From positions 44,210-108,209 of the forward strand of contig NZ_JZEX01000147.1 of NCBI RefSeq assembly GCF_000969415.1: 64,000 bases of DNA, in the 5' to 3' direction. Positions 17,288 to 27,173 of the stretch are shown piece after piece. Position numbers and translations under genes: made by a program. A model generated the notes under the pieces. The model was given only the letters and a program-made list of their open reading frames with translations, was not told the origin of the DNA and ran no database searches. The first letter of the stretch is position 1. Every line of letters begins with the position of its first letter. The stretch is from Devosia geojensis (GTDB lineage: Bacteria; Pseudomonadota; Alphaproteobacteria; Rhizobiales; Devosiaceae).

Positions 17288-18025
17288 ATGCACCCCTTCA
17301 AGATTGCCACGCTCCTCGCCGCCACCCTGGTTCTCGCCGGCTGCAACACCACCGACCGGCTCGCCAGCATCGGCCAGGCTCCGCCGCTCAATCCGATCAT
17401 CGACCCGACGACGGTCGCCGGCTACCAGCCGGTGCGCCTGCCGATGCCCGAGCCCTCGCCCGACACCTACCAGGCGAACTCGCTCTACCGCACCTCGGCG
17501 CGCGGCTTCTTCAAGGATGAGCGTGCCCACAAAGTCGGCGACATCCTCACCGTCCTCGTCACCATCGACGACCGCGCCAGGATCGCCAATCAGACCGCCC
17601 GCAGCCGCTCGTCGAGCAATTCGGCCGGCATGGGCGGCATCTTCGGCAGCGCCGTGACCAACATCTCGGGCGGAGCGATCAACCCGGCCGACGCCATCGA
17701 CCTGACGTCAGGCACGAGCGACAACGGCAACGGCTCTGTCAACCGCTCCGAGAACCTCGAGACGTCCGTCGCCGCCGTCGTCACGCAGGTGCTGCCCAAC
17801 GGCAACCTCGTCATCGAAGGGCGCCAGGAAGTGCGCGTCAACTTCGAGGTGCGCGACCTCATCGTCGCCGGCATCGTGCGTCCCTCGGACATCCAGGCCA
17901 ACAACACGATCCCCTCGAGCAAGATTGCCGAGGCGCGCATCTCCTACGGCGGGCGCGGGCAGATCACCGACGTGCAGCAGCCGCGCTACGGTCAGCAAGT
18001 GCTCGACGCCATCCTGCCCTTCTAG
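17288..18025 (+). CDS. flgH: Flagellar L-ring lipoprotein FlgH
   Basis: A 245-residue outer-membrane lipoprotein. The lipobox LVLAGC ends at Cys19. Conserved stretches include NSLYRTSARGFFKDERAHKV, VGDILTVLVTIDDRA and the C-terminal IVRPSDIQANNTIPSSKIAE. FlgH forms the L ring in the outer membrane. It is the last gene of the flgFGAH unit, and a rho-independent-type hairpin follows at 18113-18148. Confidence 0.97.
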   Translation: MHPFKIATLLAATLVLAGCNTTDRLASIGQAPPLNPIIDPTTVAGYQPVRLPMPEPSPDTYQANSLYRTSARGFFKDERAHKVGDILTVLVTIDDRARIANQTARSRSSSNSAGMGGIFGSAVTNISGGAINPADAIDLTSGTSDNGNGSVNRSENLETSVAAVVTQVLPNGNLVIEGRQEVRVNFEVRDLIVAGIVRPSDIQANNTIPSSKIAEARISYGGRGQITDVQQPRYGQQVLDAILPF

Positions 18026-18112
18026 AACCACCAGCTTGCCCGCCGCGCACTCCCCCATCATGGCGCGGCGGGTGATCGAGGCCGCCTCCCAGAACAGGAC
18101 CGGCCACTTCGA

Positions 18113-18148
18113 GGGCGCAGTCTCCCCGGCTGCGCCCTTTCCCTTTCG
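18113..18148 (+). terminator. Terminator after flgH
   Basis: An eight-base stem GGGCGCAG/CTGCGCCC with a nine-base loop, followed by TTTCCCTTT. It is placed to end the flgF-flgG-flgA-flgH transcript. Confidence 0.7.
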
Positions 18149-18208
18149 TGGGGAACGATCCTGTCGCACCACGTGTTGCCCAAGCGAGGGCCAACGCGGA
18201 GAACTAGC

Positions 18209-18376
18209 ATGGATACGGCCGGCAGCATGGCCATAGGCATGGCGGTGGGCATCGGCGTCGGAGCCGTTATCGGCGCCGCCCTCGACAACACGGCCCTGGG
18301 CATAGGCATCGGAATTGCCATCGGCGCGGCGCTCGGGGCAACCTGGCGCACCTATCGCGGCGGTCGAAGAGACTGA
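18209..18376 (+). CDS. Small glycine-zipper membrane protein
   Basis: A 55-residue protein with regular small-residue spacing (IGMAVGIGVGAVIGAALDN and then LGIGIGIAIGAALGA), which resembles two glycine-zipper membrane helices. GGAGA precedes the ATG at good spacing. It lies alone between the flgH terminator and the M32 carboxypeptidase gene. No specific function can be assigned; such proteins sit in membranes and some are toxin-like or phage-like, but nothing here proves that. Confidence 0.6.
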   Translation: MDTAGSMAIGMAVGIGVGAVIGAALDNTALGIGIGIAIGAALGATWRTYRGGRRD

Positions 18377-18457
18377 ACCTGCCCAACGCTTTGCCCCCTT
18401 CCATCTCCGGCCCGGCTGTGGAACTTAGGTGACCATACCGATCCGGAGCGTTCCTTC

Positions 18458-19951
18458 ATGTCCTTCCAAAAACTCGACGCCCTCGGCCGCAAGCTCGAAG
18501 CGCTGGAGCATGCGCTGGCGATCCTCGGCGCCGACGAGGCGACCCACATGGCCGTCGGCGGCGGCGAGAAGCGCGCCGAGGCGATGGCCAACCTCGCCGG
18601 CATGTACCACGCGCAATCGACCGCACCCGAGATCCGCGACTGGCTCGAGGCAGCCAAGGCCGAGGGCCTCTCCGAGGATCAGCGCCTGGCCCTCGGGGAG
18701 TTCGAGCGCGTCTACGTCAACGCCACATGCCTCCCGACCGAGTTCGTCGAGCGGCGCACCGCCGCCACCATGCGTTCCGAGCAGCTCTGGCGCGAATTGC
18801 GCCCGACCGGCGACTGGGACGCGTTCCTGCCTGCCCTAGAGGGCGTCGTGGCGCTGGTGCGTGAGGAAGCACAATTGCGCGCTGATGCGCTTGGCCTTGC
18901 GCCCTATGACGCGCTGATGGAGCAGTACGATCCCGGCAACCGCACCGCCGAGCTCGACAAGGTCTTTGCCGACCTCAAGGCTTTCCTCACCGATTTCGTG
19001 CCGCAAGCGCTCGGCGTTCAAGAAAAGCGCCTCGCCGACCGGCCGCTGAAACCCCTCACCGGCCCCTACCCGATCGAGAAGCAGCGCGAGCTGGGGCTCG
19101 CCGCCATGCGGGCCGCCGGTTTCGACTTCACCCACGGCAGCCTCGCCGTCTCGCACCACCCGTTCTGCGGGGGCGTGCCGACCGATGTGCGCATGACGAC
19201 ACGCTACCGCACCGACGAGTTCCTCTCGTCCCTCATGGGCGTGCTGCACGAAACCGGCCACGCGCTCTACGAGCAGGGCCTGCCGAAGGATTGGTCGCAC
19301 TGGCCTCTGGGCAAGGCGCGCGGCATGGGCATCCACGAAAGCCAGAGCCTCTTCGTCGAGATGCAGGTGGCACGCAGCCCCGAGTTCTGGCAGTTCGCCC
19401 TGCCGCTGGTGCACCTGCACCTGGGCGAGGACGCGATCCCCGGATGGGAGGTCGAGGACGTTCTGGCCAAGGTCAACTTCGTCGAGCGCGGCTATATCCG
19501 CGTTGATGCCGACGAAGTGACCTACCCGCTCCACGTCATCCTGCGTTACGAGCTCGAGCAGGATCTCGTCTCGGGCAAGCTGGAGGTCAGCCAGATTCCC
19601 GAAGCCTGGGACGCCAAGATGACCCAATATCTCGGCATCTCGACCATCAATGACCCCAAGGACGGTCCGATGCAGGACGTACATTGGCCGGCTGGCATCT
19701 TCGGATACTTCCCGAGCTATACGCTCGGCGCCATGATCGCGGCGCAGCAATGGGCCGCGCTCGAAAAGGACATCCCCGACGCCCGTGGACAGATCGCCAA
19801 GGGCGATTTCGCCGCCGTCAACGACTGGCGCGCGCAGAACATCTGGCTGCAGGCATCCCGCTGGTCGACGCCCGACCTCATCAGGCGCGCCACCGGCGAG
19901 CCATTGAACGCCGGCTACTTCAAGGCGCACCTGAAGCGCCGGTATGGATAA
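18458..19951 (+). CDS. M32 family metallocarboxypeptidase (carboxypeptidase Taq type)
   Basis: A 497-residue cytoplasmic zinc carboxypeptidase. The catalytic HETGH is at about residues 264-268, followed by the family's second motif HESQSLFVEMQ about 30 residues later, and the C-terminal LGAMIAAQQWAALEKD region. The enzyme removes C-terminal amino acids from peptides. Length is normal. It stands alone, ends at a strong bidirectional terminator, and has no link to the flagellar genes around it. Confidence 0.95.
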   Translation: MSFQKLDALGRKLEALEHALAILGADEATHMAVGGGEKRAEAMANLAGMYHAQSTAPEIRDWLEAAKAEGLSEDQRLALGEFERVYVNATCLPTEFVERRTAATMRSEQLWRELRPTGDWDAFLPALEGVVALVREEAQLRADALGLAPYDALMEQYDPGNRTAELDKVFADLKAFLTDFVPQALGVQEKRLADRPLKPLTGPYPIEKQRELGLAAMRAAGFDFTHGSLAVSHHPFCGGVPTDVRMTTRYRTDEFLSSLMGVLHETGHALYEQGLPKDWSHWPLGKARGMGIHESQSLFVEMQVARSPEFWQFALPLVHLHLGEDAIPGWEVEDVLAKVNFVERGYIRVDADEVTYPLHVILRYELEQDLVSGKLEVSQIPEAWDAKMTQYLGISTINDPKDGPMQDVHWPAGIFGYFPSYTLGAMIAAQQWAALEKDIPDARGQIAKGDFAAVNDWRAQNIWLQASRWSTPDLIRRATGEPLNAGYFKAHLKRRYG

Positions 19952-19987
19952 ATGAAAAGGGCCCGGCACTGCCGGGCCCTTTTCATT
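19951..19987. terminator. Bidirectional terminator between two convergent genes
   Basis: A near-perfect palindrome (AATGAAAAGGGCCCGGCA and its reverse complement) with A and T runs on both sides. It serves the carboxypeptidase gene on the plus strand and the L,D-transpeptidase gene on the minus strand. Confidence 0.9.
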
Positions 19988-20000
19988 GAATTGACTGCGG

Positions 20001-20699
20001 TCAGATATACCCCAGATCGTTGGGCGCCGCGAGGCCCGTGTTGAGCACGACGACCTTCGAGCCGACCGTCACACGGTTATAGAGGTCGATGATGTCCTGG
20101 TTGAACAGGCGCACGCATCCGCTCGACACCGACTGGCCGATCGAGGCCGGGTCGTTGTTGCCGTGGATGCGGTAGAGCGTGTCGCGCCCGTTCTGGAAGA
20201 GATAGAGCGCCCGCGCCCCGAGCGGATTATCGAGCCCCGGCGGCTTGCCGTTCGCCCAGGGAGCGTTGAGCTCGGGGTTCTCGGCGATCATGGTTGCGGT
20301 CGGCGTCCAGGTCGGCCATGCCGCCTTGCGCCCGATATAGGCCTCGCCCTGATAGTCGTAGCCGGCGCGCCCGACGCCGACGCCATAGCGGATCGCCTGG
20401 CCGTCGCCACGGGTGAGATAGAGGAACTTGGCGCCCGGATCGACGATGATCGTGCCGGGCCGCTCCGAGGTCGGATAGTAGACGACCTGCCGCAGCAGCT
20501 CAGGCCGCACCCGCGCCGGGTTGAAGGCGGGAATGGGGAACTTCTCTTCGGGCATCGCCCCGTACATCTCGAGATAGAGCGGGTCGACATAGGGCATCGG
20601 CTCGACGCCAGCCACCGGCATGCCGCGGCTCGACGTGCACGCCGCGAGCGCGAGGGGAGCGAGCGCCAGGAAGCCGCGGCGCGAAACTTTGGACAACAC
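20001..20699 (-). CDS. L,D-transpeptidase (YkuD domain) lipoprotein
   Basis: A 232-residue protein with a signal peptide and a lipobox LALAAC (Cys21), so it is probably a lipoprotein. The YkuD catalytic motif is complete: HGNNDPASIG with His179 and SSGCVRLFN with Cys195. The enzyme forms 3-3 peptidoglycan crosslinks or attaches proteins to the wall; 3-3 links are abundant in polar-growing Hyphomicrobiales. The N-terminus SKVSRRGFLALAP also resembles a twin-arginine signal. Its upstream region is shared with the ABC-F gene. Confidence 0.93.
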   Translation of the reverse strand: MLSKVSRRGFLALAPLALAACTSSRGMPVAGVEPMPYVDPLYLEMYGAMPEEKFPIPAFNPARVRPELLRQVVYYPTSERPGTIIVDPGAKFLYLTRGDGQAIRYGVGVGRAGYDYQGEAYIGRKAAWPTWTPTATMIAENPELNAPWANGKPPGLDNPLGARALYLFQNGRDTLYRIHGNNDPASIGQSVSSGCVRLFNQDIIDLYNRVTVGSKVVVLNTGLAAPNDLGYI

Positions 20700-20994
20700 T
20701 TTGACAATTCCGTCGGTTAGGGTGAGCGAAATCTAACGAAAAGCGGCAAACGCTTTCCTAATTGCGGCCCGTCTAGCCGCAATCCAAGGCAGGAACTAGG
20801 ACGCCAGTGCCACAGTTTCCGGCCTTTGTGTGAGGCGCGATAACATTCTCGCGACGTCGCGCGGAACCGGAAGCCGGTTGACTCCCAGGCGCGCGTCCCT
20901 ATCTTCCCCTCATCCGCAGCACCAACAGGACGGTGAGTCATGGAAACCCACGTGATCGATCGCTTCGCCCGCATCGCCCACCTGGACTCCGCCC

Positions 20995-22580
<1,586 letters not shown>

Positions 22581-22584
<4 letters not shown>

Positions 22585-23252
22585 CGCACCCGACGCCAAA
22601 TTCCTTCCCATTGCGACCACTGGCCCTGCCCGGGAGGCTTGCGCCACGTCTGCTGGACACGCAGGGGCAGTATAGGATCGAACCAGGGGTGGAGAAGGTC
22701 GGCAATTTCGGATGCTCCAAAGAAATGGACCTCCAGTCCCCGCTTCGGACCATCCAGATAGAGCGCGGTAAAGCCTCCACCGGGAGAGTGCTCGGTCACT
22801 TCATGGGCAAACGGCAAATCGGTACCTGCCGCGTTGACACGCATGCAGAACAATCCTCCCAACGCAACGCGCTCCAGAGCGGTCCGGATATGGGCATGTG
22901 CCACCGCCTGGTTGCCATGCTGGAAGACCTGGATGCCGATGACCAAAGCATAGGTCCGGCCGGCAGGAAGAGCCGACAGGTCGCCATGAATCAGGCGGTG
23001 CTTTCCCGCTGGAAACCGCTCCGCCAATTGCGTGAGCGCAACTTGGGAGATATCGAGGCCCGTGAGATTGAGGCCATTGCTCACCAATGGCAGATAGTTG
23101 CGGCCATTGCCGCACCCGATATAGAGACCTTCCGCTCGGACTAGATCGGCCGCGCTTGCGTAGGCGAGGATATCTTCAACGAACGCGACGGGCGCTTCGG
23201 CTTTGTACCGTCCTGCAGCGTATTCCGCGTCCCAAGCCGTCTCGGCATCCAT
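22581..23252 (-). CDS. Class I SAM-dependent methyltransferase
   Basis: A 223-residue protein with the SAM-binding motif YIGCGNGRNYLPL near residues 44-56 (unusually GCGNG), the acidic loop LTGLDIS and the later HGDLSALPAG. The substrate is unknown. The C-terminal part HFFGASEIADLLHPWF is typical of small-molecule methyltransferases. Its end overlaps the convergent ABC-F gene by 4 bases. Confidence 0.85.
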
Positions 23253-23334
23253 TCGCTCGCCTCATGCTCACCTGGGATCGCAGCATCGCCGAGTCCAGAC
23301 GTCACAGAAAGACATTCTTGCGTGGTCGGGTCCT

Positions 23335-23365
23335 AAAAACAAAAAAGCCCGCACTCAGGCGGGCT
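23335..23365 (-). terminator. Terminator of dksA
   Basis: Read on the minus strand: a seven-base stem AGCCCGC/GCGGGCT followed by a run of six T, one G and five T. It starts about 30 bases after the dksA stop codon. Confidence 0.9.
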
Positions 23366-23395
23366 TGGCAGGAACTGCGGAATCAATCCCGCAGG

Positions 23396-23815
23396 TTATT
23401 CGTCCCGATATACCTTCTCGCGCCGCTCGTGCAGTTCCTGGGCTTCGAGCGAAAGGGTGGCGATGGGGCGGGCGTCGAGGCGGGCTATGCCGATTGGGTC
23501 GCCCGTTTCCTCGCAGTAGCCATAGGTGCCGTCCTCGATCCGCTTCAGCGCCGCGTCGATCTTGGCGATCAGCTTGCGCTGCCGGTCACGGGTGCGAAGC
23601 TCCAGCGCCCGGTCGCTTTCGGATGAGGCCCTGTCGGCCATATCGGGATGGTTCTGGCTTTCTTCCTGGAGGTTCTCGAGAGTCTCGCGGCTTTCCCGGA
23701 GGATCTCCTCCTTCCAGGTTTCGAGCTTCTTGCGGAAGTATTCCCGCTGGCGCGGGTTCATGAACGGCTCGTCTTCCGTGGGCCGGTATTCAACAAGGTC
23801 ATCAACCGAAGACAT
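23396..23815 (-). CDS. dksA: RNA polymerase-binding transcription factor DksA
   Basis: A 139-residue protein with the N-terminal NPRQREYFRKKLETWKEEIL, the coiled-coil region with DRASSESDRALELRTRDR carrying the tip acidic residues, and the C-terminal globular region. DksA binds the RNA polymerase secondary channel and works with ppGpp. Only the first of the four zinc-finger cysteines is kept (GYCEETG); the others are replaced, as in other alphaproteobacterial DksA proteins. The start is the ATG at 23815; the frame stays open upstream but only through fliX. Confidence 0.94.
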   Translation of the reverse strand: MSSVDDLVEYRPTEDEPFMNPRQREYFRKKLETWKEEILRESRETLENLQEESQNHPDMADRASSESDRALELRTRDRQRKLIAKIDAALKRIEDGTYGYCEETGDPIGIARLDARPIATLSLEAQELHERREKVYRDE

Positions 23816-23978
23816 CAGCAGACTCAACTCCAATGCGCCCTTGAGGGGGCCTATATAGTCAAGTGCAAGGGGCCGGGCAAGCAAGGAAAGCCGCTCGCGG
23901 CCTCGGGCCAGGCCCATGCCGCCGGGCCTTAGCCCGATTTGCACAACGGTTTGATGACGATGCGGGTGGGCGAGGCCG

Positions 23979-24389
23979 TCAGCGGCCGTGCTTGGCGAGC
24001 TCGACGCGCACGCGCAGCTCGATGTCGTCGAGCAGCGCGTCAAGCTGCGGCTCGGCCGTCTCGCGCTCCTCGGAAAGGATGGTGGCGAGCCGGTCGAGCA
24101 TGGCGGGATTCGCCCGCCCGGCCAAAAAGTCGGCGCGCATCTCCTCGAGCGTGTCGAGAAGCGTGCGCCCGCGCTTGATCGCCTGCCTGCGGCGCCCTTC
24201 GGTCGCATCGCCGACGGCCTGCAGGGCGAGCAGCGCTCCGATGCTGGCCGGTCCCGAAACCAGGGGCGCCGAGCCCGCACGCGCAGAAGCTGCAGCCTCG
24301 CCGAGGCGGAACTCGCCCCCACCCTGCGCCTGGCCGACGCCTGAGCGCGAGGCAACGCCGCTGGTCCTGAAATTGGCTTCGATGCGCAC
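23979..24389 (-). CDS. fliX: Flagellar assembly regulator FliX
   Basis: A 136-residue protein. The C-terminal helical part (LAGRANPAMLDRLATILSEE and onward to the DDIELRVRVELAKHG end) and the central LVSGPASIGALLALQAVGD match FliX. In Caulobacter, FliX binds and regulates FlbD, the sigma-54 activator of late flagellar genes, and couples it to basal body assembly. The gene is divergent from flgI there and here. The GTG at 24389 was chosen; an in-frame TTG at 24425 is less likely. An exact CtrA-type site lies 55-69 bases upstream. Confidence 0.85.
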   Translation of the reverse strand: MRIEANFRTSGVASRSGVGQAQGGGEFRLGEAAASARAGSAPLVSGPASIGALLALQAVGDATEGRRRQAIKRGRTLLDTLEEMRADFLAGRANPAMLDRLATILSEERETAEPQLDALLDDIELRVRVELAKHGR

Positions 24390-24443
24390 CGCGGCCCGAC
24401 TCTCGGCTGGTCCATTACCCGGCAAAAACTGCCCCGCGCATGG

Positions 24444-24458
24444 TTAAGGAACGCTTAA
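24444..24458. promoter_or_regulatory. CtrA-type binding site before fliX
   Basis: Exact TTAA, seven bases, TTAA, at 55-69 bases before the fliX start. fliX is CtrA-dependent in Caulobacter. The flgI promoter on the other strand lies more than 100 bases away. Confidence 0.75.
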
Positions 24459-24574
24459 ACAGATCGGCAAGTTTTGCCCGCACGCCGGAAGGCAATGCCG
24501 CGCAGACCCCAAAGCGACAGAAAATTATCTTTAGTTTCATTCCCTTAACGTTGTCCCCGGAATCAATCCGGCAA

Positions 24575-24591
24575 TTGGCACGTTTCTCGCA
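24575..24591 (+). promoter_or_regulatory. Sigma-54 promoter of flgI
   Basis: TTGGCACG followed by TCGCA, with GG (24577-24578) and GC (24589-24590) exactly ten bases apart. The -24 half is a perfect consensus; the -12 half has one mismatch. The flgI start codon lies about 58 bases downstream. Confidence 0.75.
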
Positions 24592-24648
24592 ATGTGCATG
24601 GCGAATGGTTCGCCCATGGGGATGGGCGGACGCGATACGGGGAACACC

Positions 24649-25770
24649 ATGAGACCAAGGCTATTGCGATACGCCCTTGCCGCGCTCGCCGCCGTCGTCC
24701 TCTCGGGGCCGATGGCCGAGGTGCAGGCCGCCGCTGCGCGCATCAAGGACATCGTCGACTTCGAGGGCATCCGCGAGAACCAGCTCGTCGGCTACGGCCT
24801 CGTCGTCGGCCTCAACGGCACCGGCGACGGGCTCAACAACTCGCCCTTCACCCGCCAGTCGCTGCAATCGATGCTCGAACGCCTCGGCGTCAACACCGCC
24901 GGCGAGAACGTGCGCACCGCCAACGTCGCGGCCGTCATGGTCACCGCCAATCTGCCGCCGTTCGGCACCCAGGGCTCGCGCATCGACGTCACCGTCTCGG
25001 CGCTTGGCGATGCCCGCAGCCTGCAGGGCGGCACGCTCCTCGTCACCCCGCTCCTTGGCGCCGACGGTGAGGTCTATGCCATCGCCCAGGGCCCGGTGAG
25101 CATCAACGGCTTCCGCGCCGAAGGGGACGCCGCTACCATCATCTCGGGCGTGCCCACCACCGGCCGCATCTCCAGCGGTGCGCTGATCGAACGCGAGATC
25201 GACTTCCATCTCGGCTCGCTCCGCTCGCTGCGCCTCGCCCTGCGCAACCCGGACCTGACCACTGCCCGGCGCATCGCCCTTTCCATCAACGACTTCATCG
25301 GCGCGCCGACCGCGACGCCCGAGGATCCGGCGACGGTGCGCGTCACCCTGCCCCCCGGCTTCAACGGCAACATCGTCGACCTGCTGACCGACATCGAGCA
25401 GTTGATGGTGCAGACCGACCAGCCCGCCAAGATCGTCATCGACGAGAACTCCGGCATCATCGTCATGGGCCGGGACGTGCGCGTCTCCACTGTGGCGGTC
25501 GCCCAGTCGAACCTCACCGTCACGATCGCCGAGAACCCGGAAGTTGTGCAGCCCGCTCCCTTCAGTTTCGGCGTGACCGCTGTCGAGCCCAACACCAACC
25601 TCGACGTGACCGAAACGAGCAGCAACCTCGCCCTCGTCAACGAGTCGGTCACCCTTCAGGAGCTCGTCGACGGGCTCAATGCCCTCGGCATCAGCCCGCG
25701 CGACCTCATCGCCATCCTGCAGGCGATCAAGGCGACCGGCGCCCTGCAGGCCGAGATCGAGGTGCTGTGA
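24649..25770 (+). CDS. flgI: Flagellar P-ring protein FlgI
   Basis: A 373-residue periplasmic protein with a signal peptide ending around AEVQAAAA, then the family hallmark IKDIVDFEGIRENQLVGYGL and VVGLNGTGDG. The middle has NVAAVMVTANLPPFGTQGSR and the end SPRDLIAILQAIKATGALQ, both conserved. The ATG at 24649 has GGGGA upstream and gives a proper signal peptide; earlier in-frame starts would lie in the promoter. It overlaps flgJ by one base. Confidence 0.97.
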   Translation: MRPRLLRYALAALAAVVLSGPMAEVQAAAARIKDIVDFEGIRENQLVGYGLVVGLNGTGDGLNNSPFTRQSLQSMLERLGVNTAGENVRTANVAAVMVTANLPPFGTQGSRIDVTVSALGDARSLQGGTLLVTPLLGADGEVYAIAQGPVSINGFRAEGDAATIISGVPTTGRISSGALIEREIDFHLGSLRSLRLALRNPDLTTARRIALSINDFIGAPTATPEDPATVRVTLPPGFNGNIVDLLTDIEQLMVQTDQPAKIVIDENSGIIVMGRDVRVSTVAVAQSNLTVTIAENPEVVQPAPFSFGVTAVEPNTNLDVTETSSNLALVNESVTLQELVDGLNALGISPRDLIAILQAIKATGALQAEIEVL

Positions 25771-26096
25771 TGGTCGGCTCCGTTTCCGTGACCACCCAGA
25801 CCGGTCTGCCCGTCGAGCGTCTGCGCCAGCAGGCGCAGGAACTGGAGGGCGTGTTCCTTCACACCCTCGTCAAGCAGATGTTCTCCGGCATCGAGACCAA
25901 AGGCGCCTTCGGCGGCGGGTTCGGCGAGGAGACCTGGCGCTCGATGCAGGCCGAGCAGATGGCCCAGGCCATGGCCGAGGCCGGTGGCATCGGCCTCGCC
26001 GATCAGATTCTCGGCGACCTCATCGCCGTACAGGAAGCCGCCAACGCAACCGTGCCCGCAGGGGCCGCAACAGCCTACAAGGGAGCAACCCGCTAA
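25770..26096 (+). CDS. flgJ: Rod-binding protein FlgJ (N-terminal domain type, CheL-like)
   Basis: A 108-residue protein corresponding only to the rod-binding N-terminal domain of FlgJ; it lacks the muramidase domain of enterobacterial FlgJ, as is normal in alphaproteobacteria. The motif LEGVFLHTLVKQMFSGIETK and then FGEETWRSMQAEQMAQAMAE are typical. Its start codon overlaps the flgI stop by one base, and the next gene starts immediately after its stop codon. Confidence 0.92.
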   Translation: MVGSVSVTTQTGLPVERLRQQAQELEGVFLHTLVKQMFSGIETKGAFGGGFGEETWRSMQAEQMAQAMAEAGGIGLADQILGDLIAVQEAANATVPAGAATAYKGATR

Positions 26097-26564
26097 ATGT
26101 CCGCCGCAGAACGCCTTTCCGCCCTCGACAGCCTGCCGGCCGCAGAACTCTGCGCCAGCGCCGGCGAGACCCTTGCCGCCCTCGTCGATATCATGAACCG
26201 CGAAACGACCCTGCTACGCGCCGGACATCTGCGCGACTCGGCGGCCCTGACACCCGAGAAAACGCGTCTGGCTCAGGACTATGTCGGCTTTGCCCGTTCC
26301 ATCCAGCGTCAGGCCGATCGGCTGAAGGCCGAAGCCCCCGCCGAGCTCGAGGCGCTGCGCCTCGGCCATGAACGCCTCGCCACCCAGATGGCCGAGAACC
26401 TGCGCGTCATCGCCACCGCCAAGGCCGTCACCGACGATCTCCTCACGGACGTCGCCGTGCTCGTCGGCCAGCAGGAGCGGCCGGCGACCTATGGCGCGAA
26501 CGGCGCGATGGCCGAGGACCCCGCCGATGCCGCCCTCGGCATAGCGGTCAACAAGGCCCGTTAA
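26097..26564 (+). CDS. FlgN-like flagellar chaperone (FlbY-like)
   Basis: A 155-residue, almost entirely helical protein. The pattern LVDIMNRETTLLRAGHLRDS near residue 30 (a basic and acidic helix that precedes a long helix) resembles the FlgN family, chaperones for the hook-associated proteins FlgK and FlgL. In Caulobacter a gene called flbY holds this position after flgI and cheL. It begins directly after the flgJ stop codon. The match to FlgN is by overall pattern, not by strong motifs. Confidence 0.72.
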   Translation: MSAAERLSALDSLPAAELCASAGETLAALVDIMNRETTLLRAGHLRDSAALTPEKTRLAQDYVGFARSIQRQADRLKAEAPAELEALRLGHERLATQMAENLRVIATAKAVTDDLLTDVAVLVGQQERPATYGANGAMAEDPADAALGIAVNKAR

Positions 26565-26700
26565 ACGGGCAGCGACATTGCGTTAAAATTTGAATCGAAT
26601 AGGCTCGAATTCCTAAAGGTGGGGACAACGTCCCCACCCGACCCTCCGGATGAACGAAGGCCGCCGGCGACCCCGGCGACCAAGCCGAAGGGATCGTCGA

Positions 26701-27039
26701 TTGAGTCTTCTCTTTTCCGCCGAGCCCATCCTCGCCGGCGCCGCCGCGAATGCGGACTTGCGGGCACGCACGGCGCCGGGCCAGGCGACGATCCTGCCGG
26801 ACGGCGCGGTCCCTGCCCGCCGCGCCGGCCTCATGAGCGACAACAAGTCCCGCGAACGTTCCCGCCGCAACGCTCCGCCCGCCGAGCCGGAGCTGCCGGC
26901 CGGCGCCATGTTCGCCGCCTCCGTGGCCGCTGAGGCCGTGCCGCCGCGTCCGGACGACCGCCAGGAAAATGTGCGGCGCATCGGCAGGCCGAGGGGCTCG
27001 AAGCAGACCGGCCTCATCCTGCCCGACCGCACCGCCTGA
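26701..27039 (+). CDS. Hypothetical protein between the FlgN-like and flagellin genes
   Basis: A 112-residue ORF using TTG at 26701 with AAGGGA seven bases upstream; the frame is open earlier, from 26650. The start LLFSAEPILAGAAANADL is hydrophobic. The rest is Arg-, Pro- and Ala-rich and ends in a basic stretch GRPRGSKQTGLILPDR. I do not recognise the family. The location between flagellar genes and its ribosome site support a real gene, but the composition is also what an unused frame in GC-rich DNA would show. Confidence 0.42.
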   Translation: MSLLFSAEPILAGAAANADLRARTAPGQATILPDGAVPARRAGLMSDNKSRERSRRNAPPAEPELPAGAMFAASVAAEAVPPRPDDRQENVRRIGRPRGSKQTGLILPDRTA

Positions 27040-27084
27040 ACCGGCCTGATGCCACCTGGATGACGACTGGGTTTACCGCCGCCG

Positions 27085-27099
27085 TTAACGGTTCTTTAT
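27085..27099. promoter_or_regulatory. CtrA-like site upstream of flagellin
   Basis: TTAA, seven bases, TTAT: one mismatch from the full CtrA site. It is 75-89 bases before the flagellin start codon. No clear sigma-54 element was found here; a TGGC at 27115-27118 lacks the -12 GC. Confidence 0.35.
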
Positions 27100-27173
27100 C
27101 GGGTCCGCGGCATGCTGGCGTCAGTCTCAGGAAGAGGCGTCACTGCAATCGGTCTCCTAGAAGAGGAAACAAA

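Noticed and set aside
14654..17530. A 958-codon minus-strand frame across flgF, flgG, flgA and flgH
   Set aside because: Four clear flagellar genes with ribosome sites lie on the plus strand. The minus frame is Gly/Asp/His-rich without motifs.
20717..20974. An 85-codon minus-strand frame between the L,D-transpeptidase and ABC-F genes
   Set aside because: No ribosome site, no recognisable motif, and it covers the probable promoter region of both genes.
27115..27129. Sigma-54 promoter before flagellin
   Set aside because: TGGC is present but AG stands where GC is required ten bases later.
27060..27173. N-terminal extension of flagellin by 38 residues
   Set aside because: The extension is Arg-rich and unlike flagellin. 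The ATG at 27174 has a good ribosome site and gives the standard start.
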